Origin: an uncultured Chloroflexota bacterium
GTDB lineage: Bacteria; Chloroflexota; Anaerolineae; Aggregatilineales; Phototrophicaceae
Length of the DNA: 7,325 nt
Assembly (NCBI GenBank): GCA_937870805.1
Contig: CALMZT010000018.1
Location: 1 to 7,325, forward strand
Direction of reading: 5' to 3'
Shown: one piece after another, positions 5,101 through 7,325 of the stretch
Numbering within the stretch: position 1 is the first letter of the stretch
Layout of the letters: each line of letters starts with the position of its first letter
Notes under the pieces: generated by a model
Databases searched by the model: none
Told to the model about the DNA's origin: nothing
The model's input: only the letters and a program-made list of their open reading frames with translations
Position numbers and translations under genes: made by a program

Positions 5101-7089
5101 ATGCATTTGAGCCATCGTACTCTGTTGGGCATCATCCTGCTGATCGCCGCCTTCTTGCGCGCCCAATATCTCTTCCAAATCGAACACAACGTCGATCAGG
5201 CATACCCCATCTGGCAGGCGCTACAGACGTTGGATCGTGGCGTCTTGCCGTTGGCAGGACAGGGCACATCGGTGTTGTTCGCTAATCCTGTGCTTACAGG
5301 CTACCTGTTTCTGCCGTTCATCGCGCTGACTCGTTCGCCTATCAGCGCTTACGTGTTCACGATTGCGCTGAATACGTTAGGGATACTGCTGGCGTACCGT
5401 GCGGTGAAGGATTTGCTGGGTGTGCGTGTGGCGCTCATCGCGGCGGCGTTAATGGCAGTCAATCCCTGGGTGATCGAATACAGCCGCACGACATGGGTGC
5501 AAAGCCTGCTGCCATTTTTCACCTGTGCGCTGGCGTGGCTGCTGTGGCGCGTGTTCGCGGGCAAAAGCAAACGCCCCGCACGTCGACTGTTCATCGCCAT
5601 GCTGGTACTCACCGCCTTTACACAAACCTATCTGCTGAGTTTCGCCATCCTCGCGCCGATTGGCTTACTGCTGCTGATTTTCCGAAATCGCATTCAATGG
5701 CGCGCAGTGTTCGCGGGCGGCGCTGTCTTTCTCATCGCCTTGACACTTTACGGCGTCGGTTTGTTGCAGCAATGGGACAGCGTACAGCAGAAGCTCGGCA
5801 GTTTTGCGTCTGCTGAAGCCAGTTTCCGCACGGATGCATGGGAACACGCGCTGCGTTTGGTCAGCGGCGCGGATTATGCCATCGCGCGCGGCACAGACAC
5901 CCCCTTCAGAGATTGGGAACTGCGCCAAAACCTCAGCCAAGTCGCCCATGTCTTCATCGTCGGTGCGATTGTCGCAGGCATTGTAATTTCCATCGTCAAT
6001 TTACGAATCGCCAAGACGCCAAGTCCACCAAGGCAAGCAAAGAATCTCATCACTCATTACTCATCACTCATTACTACATCCTCTCGTGACGCCGCCATCA
6101 TCCTGCTCGTCTGGTTCGGCGTGCCGATTCTGCTGATGACGCGCGTGGGTCAGAACGTGCATCCATTCTATCTGCTGCTGACACTCCCCGCTGGTTATGC
6201 ACTAGCAGCGTGGGGCTTATCATTCGTCTTTCGACCTCAAACACGCATCGGCGCAGCAGTTCTCATCACCCTGTACATTCCTTTCGCCGTATTGATGGGC
6301 ATCAACAGTGCGCGCTACGCCCAGGAAACGCAAGCCACGCCCGGCGCGCATGAGTTGTACGCGCTGCCGCTGGAATATGGCTTGCAGCTAGGACGTGCGA
6401 TTAATGAGAATTTGCCTGAAGGCGGCGTGGTGTTTTCGCCTGTTGAGGATTGGGTACTGAACAGTTTCGCGGGACGAACATTTTTCGGAGTGCGGGATAC
6501 AAACCTCAACATCATTCCCAACAATGGGGGCTTGTATGTTTACTCACGATCAATGGATGGTGGTTCAATAGATCCAATGCCATATCCTACGTTCACGACG
6601 CAAATGTATTTACCCGATGAAAGAGTTCTCGGCATTGATACCTTTCCGCGCGCGGAAACGATTCAGCCGCCACAAACTTTAAACATCACGAGTCAACAGG
6701 GGATCAGGCTTATTGGTTATGAGTTAACTCGTTGGGGGCTGCCAAATACTGAAAACAAATGGATGCATTGGTTTGCCTTTACTTACTGGCGCATCGACAG
6801 CCGTATTTCCGAAATCGATCAGCGCCTATTTGCGCCATTCGCCCACATCTTTGACGCTGATGGAAATCGCGTCCTCGTAGTGGATAGTCAACCAATTCCT
6901 GGCTACGAATGGCAGGTAGGGGATGTGCATATCCATCAGATGACATTTGAACTTCCCGCCGACGCGCCCGCGCCATTTACTATCATGATTGGGCAGTACG
7001 ACGCAGGCAACAACGCCAACGTGATTTTCAACTTGCCCGACGGCACAACCAACGCAACGGTGACGTTGCCGGAGACGATCACACCATGA
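5101..7089 (+). CDS. Polytopic membrane glycosyltransferase (GT39/PMT-like, GT-C fold) with C-terminal soluble domain
   Basis: A complete 662-residue protein. Hydrophobic segments lie near 7-25, 62-78, 83-101, 108-124, 134-152, 163-194 (two), 201-222, 281-300, 331-347, 356-378 and 385-405, about eleven or twelve spans. The first extracytoplasmic loop carries E28 and D32 (IEHNVDQAYP), where GT-C enzymes keep their catalytic acid, and HPFYLLLTLPAG (354-365) matches the usual late motif. Such enzymes use polyprenyl-phosphate sugars to glycosylate proteins or lipids outside the membrane. Residues 410-520 are soluble. Residues 535-655 (IRLIGYEL, AHIFDADGN, GYEWQVGDVH, FTIMIGQYDA) resemble the beta-sandwich tail fused to many Chloroflexota GT39 proteins. 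Residues 302-328 are encoded by repetitive DNA. An in-frame TGA at 5092-5094 makes ATG 5101 the first start; the Shine-Dalgarno is weak. Acceptor and donor are unknown. Confidence 0.88.
   Translation: MHLSHRTLLGIILLIAAFLRAQYLFQIEHNVDQAYPIWQALQTLDRGVLPLAGQGTSVLFANPVLTGYLFLPFIALTRSPISAYVFTIALNTLGILLAYRAVKDLLGVRVALIAAALMAVNPWVIEYSRTTWVQSLLPFFTCALAWLLWRVFAGKSKRPARRLFIAMLVLTAFTQTYLLSFAILAPIGLLLLIFRNRIQWRAVFAGGAVFLIALTLYGVGLLQQWDSVQQKLGSFASAEASFRTDAWEHALRLVSGADYAIARGTDTPFRDWELRQNLSQVAHVFIVGAIVAGIVISIVNLRIAKTPSPPRQAKNLITHYSSLITTSSRDAAIILLVWFGVPILLMTRVGQNVHPFYLLLTLPAGYALAAWGLSFVFRPQTRIGAAVLITLYIPFAVLMGINSARYAQETQATPGAHELYALPLEYGLQLGRAINENLPEGGVVFSPVEDWVLNSFAGRTFFGVRDTNLNIIPNNGGLYVYSRSMDGGSIDPMPYPTFTTQMYLPDERVLGIDTFPRAETIQPPQTLNITSQQGIRLIGYELTRWGLPNTENKWMHWFAFTYWRIDSRISEIDQRLFAPFAHIFDADGNRVLVVDSQPIPGYEWQVGDVHIHQMTFELPADAPAPFTIMIGQYDAGNNANVIFNLPDGTTNATVTLPETITP
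6003..6087. repeat. Inserted repetitive DNA inside the glycosyltransferase gene
   Basis: Two simple repeats sit side by side. First, bases 6009-6042 are a degenerate 8-9 base repeat (CGCCAAGA, CGCCAAGT, CCACCAAGG, CAAGCAAAG) of a type dispersed in many bacterial genomes, usually between genes. Second, TCATCACTCATTAC is tandemly duplicated without change at 6047-6060 and 6061-6074. Together they encode residues 302-328, a polar, low-complexity linker between two membrane spans, and the frame stays open although a 14-base unit is not a multiple of three. Confidence 0.75.
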
Positions 7090-7325
7090 ATATCAGCGAA
7101 CTGCTGCACGCCCTCGTACACGGCAGCACCGACGAACGCGCCGCCGCACGCAACGAACTGTATCGCATGGACGAAGACGCTGTTGACCCGCTGACTGATG
7201 AGTTTTATGCGGGGGTAGACGAGGCGACGGGCATTGTTATACTTGAAGTTATCAGCGCCATCGGCGGACCGGACGCGCTGCGCTTACTCAAATACGCCTG
7301 CGACTTTGGCGACAAAGCTGCATGG
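7086..7325 (+). CDS. HEAT-repeat-like protein, N-terminal part (3' truncated by window end)
   Basis: Eighty codons are open from ATG 7086 to the end of the window. The sequence begins MNISELLHALVHGSTDERAA and continues with ARNELYRMDEDAVDPLTDEF and IVILEVISAIGGPDALRLLK. It is a series of short amphipathic helix pairs with the alternating leucine/alanine pattern and the GGPDALRLL turn typical of HEAT or PBS-lyase HEAT-like repeats, which usually serve as protein-binding scaffolds. Full length and partner are unknown. Its ATG overlaps the glycosyltransferase stop (ATGA), and GGAGA at 7071-7075 is a plausible ribosome binding site, so the two are likely on one transcript. Confidence 0.8.
   Translation, partial: MNISELLHALVHGSTDERAAARNELYRMDEDAVDPLTDEFYAGVDEATGIVILEVISAIGGPDALRLLKYACDFGDKAAW

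Noticed and set aside
6047..6074. Possible CRISPR-like or satellite array
   Set aside because: There are only two adjacent 14-base units with no spacers, inside a coding sequence; it is a tandem duplication, not CRISPR.

Overview
The window looks like bacterial environmental DNA, plausibly Chloroflexota. That assignment is an inference, resting mainly on a membrane glycosyltransferase with a C-terminal beta-sandwich tail of a kind I associate with that phylum, and on a dockerin-like tail. No rRNA, tRNA, CRISPR array, transposase or phage gene was seen. The window divides into two blocks of different base composition.

Left block (1-3229, about 65% G+C in the lines I counted). It holds the last codons of a secreted protein with a dockerin-like calcium-binding repeat (1-83), a 149-base gap with a direct repeat and a hairpin, a nitrilase (233-1342), an AlkA-type DNA glycosylase (1350-1991), a small zincin-like metallopeptidase (2009-2386), and a convergent two-domain thiosulfate/3-mercaptopyruvate sulfurtransferase (2387-3229, minus strand). 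Nitrilase and glycosylase are 7 bases apart and could be co-transcribed. The metallopeptidase has a -10-like hexamer 6 bases before its ATG and may be read from a leaderless transcript.

Gap (3230-3615). Its first 130 bases are about 37% G+C. It holds a strong minus-strand intrinsic terminator and no gene I can support. The composition change falls here, so this is either a boundary between segments of different origin or an assembly join.

Right block (3616-7325, about 45-63% G+C depending on position). A minus-strand pair, an ExoD-family membrane protein (4383-5024) followed by an alpha/beta hydrolase (3616-4383), is coupled by a TAATG overlap and has a good sigma70-type promoter. Divergent from it is a 662-residue multi-spanning glycosyltransferase (5101-7089), overlapped by ATGA with the start of a HEAT-repeat-like protein that runs off the window (7086-7325). 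The glycosyltransferase gene carries an in-frame block of repetitive DNA (about 6003-6087) that looks like an inserted dispersed repeat.

The left block reads as ordinary accessory metabolism and repair: nitrile hydrolysis, alkylation repair and sulfur transfer. The right block reads as envelope or polysaccharide functions. I found no convincing new multi-gene system. The most noteworthy points are the composition break, the coding sequence built from a repeat, and the compact regulatory layout around 5025-5100.
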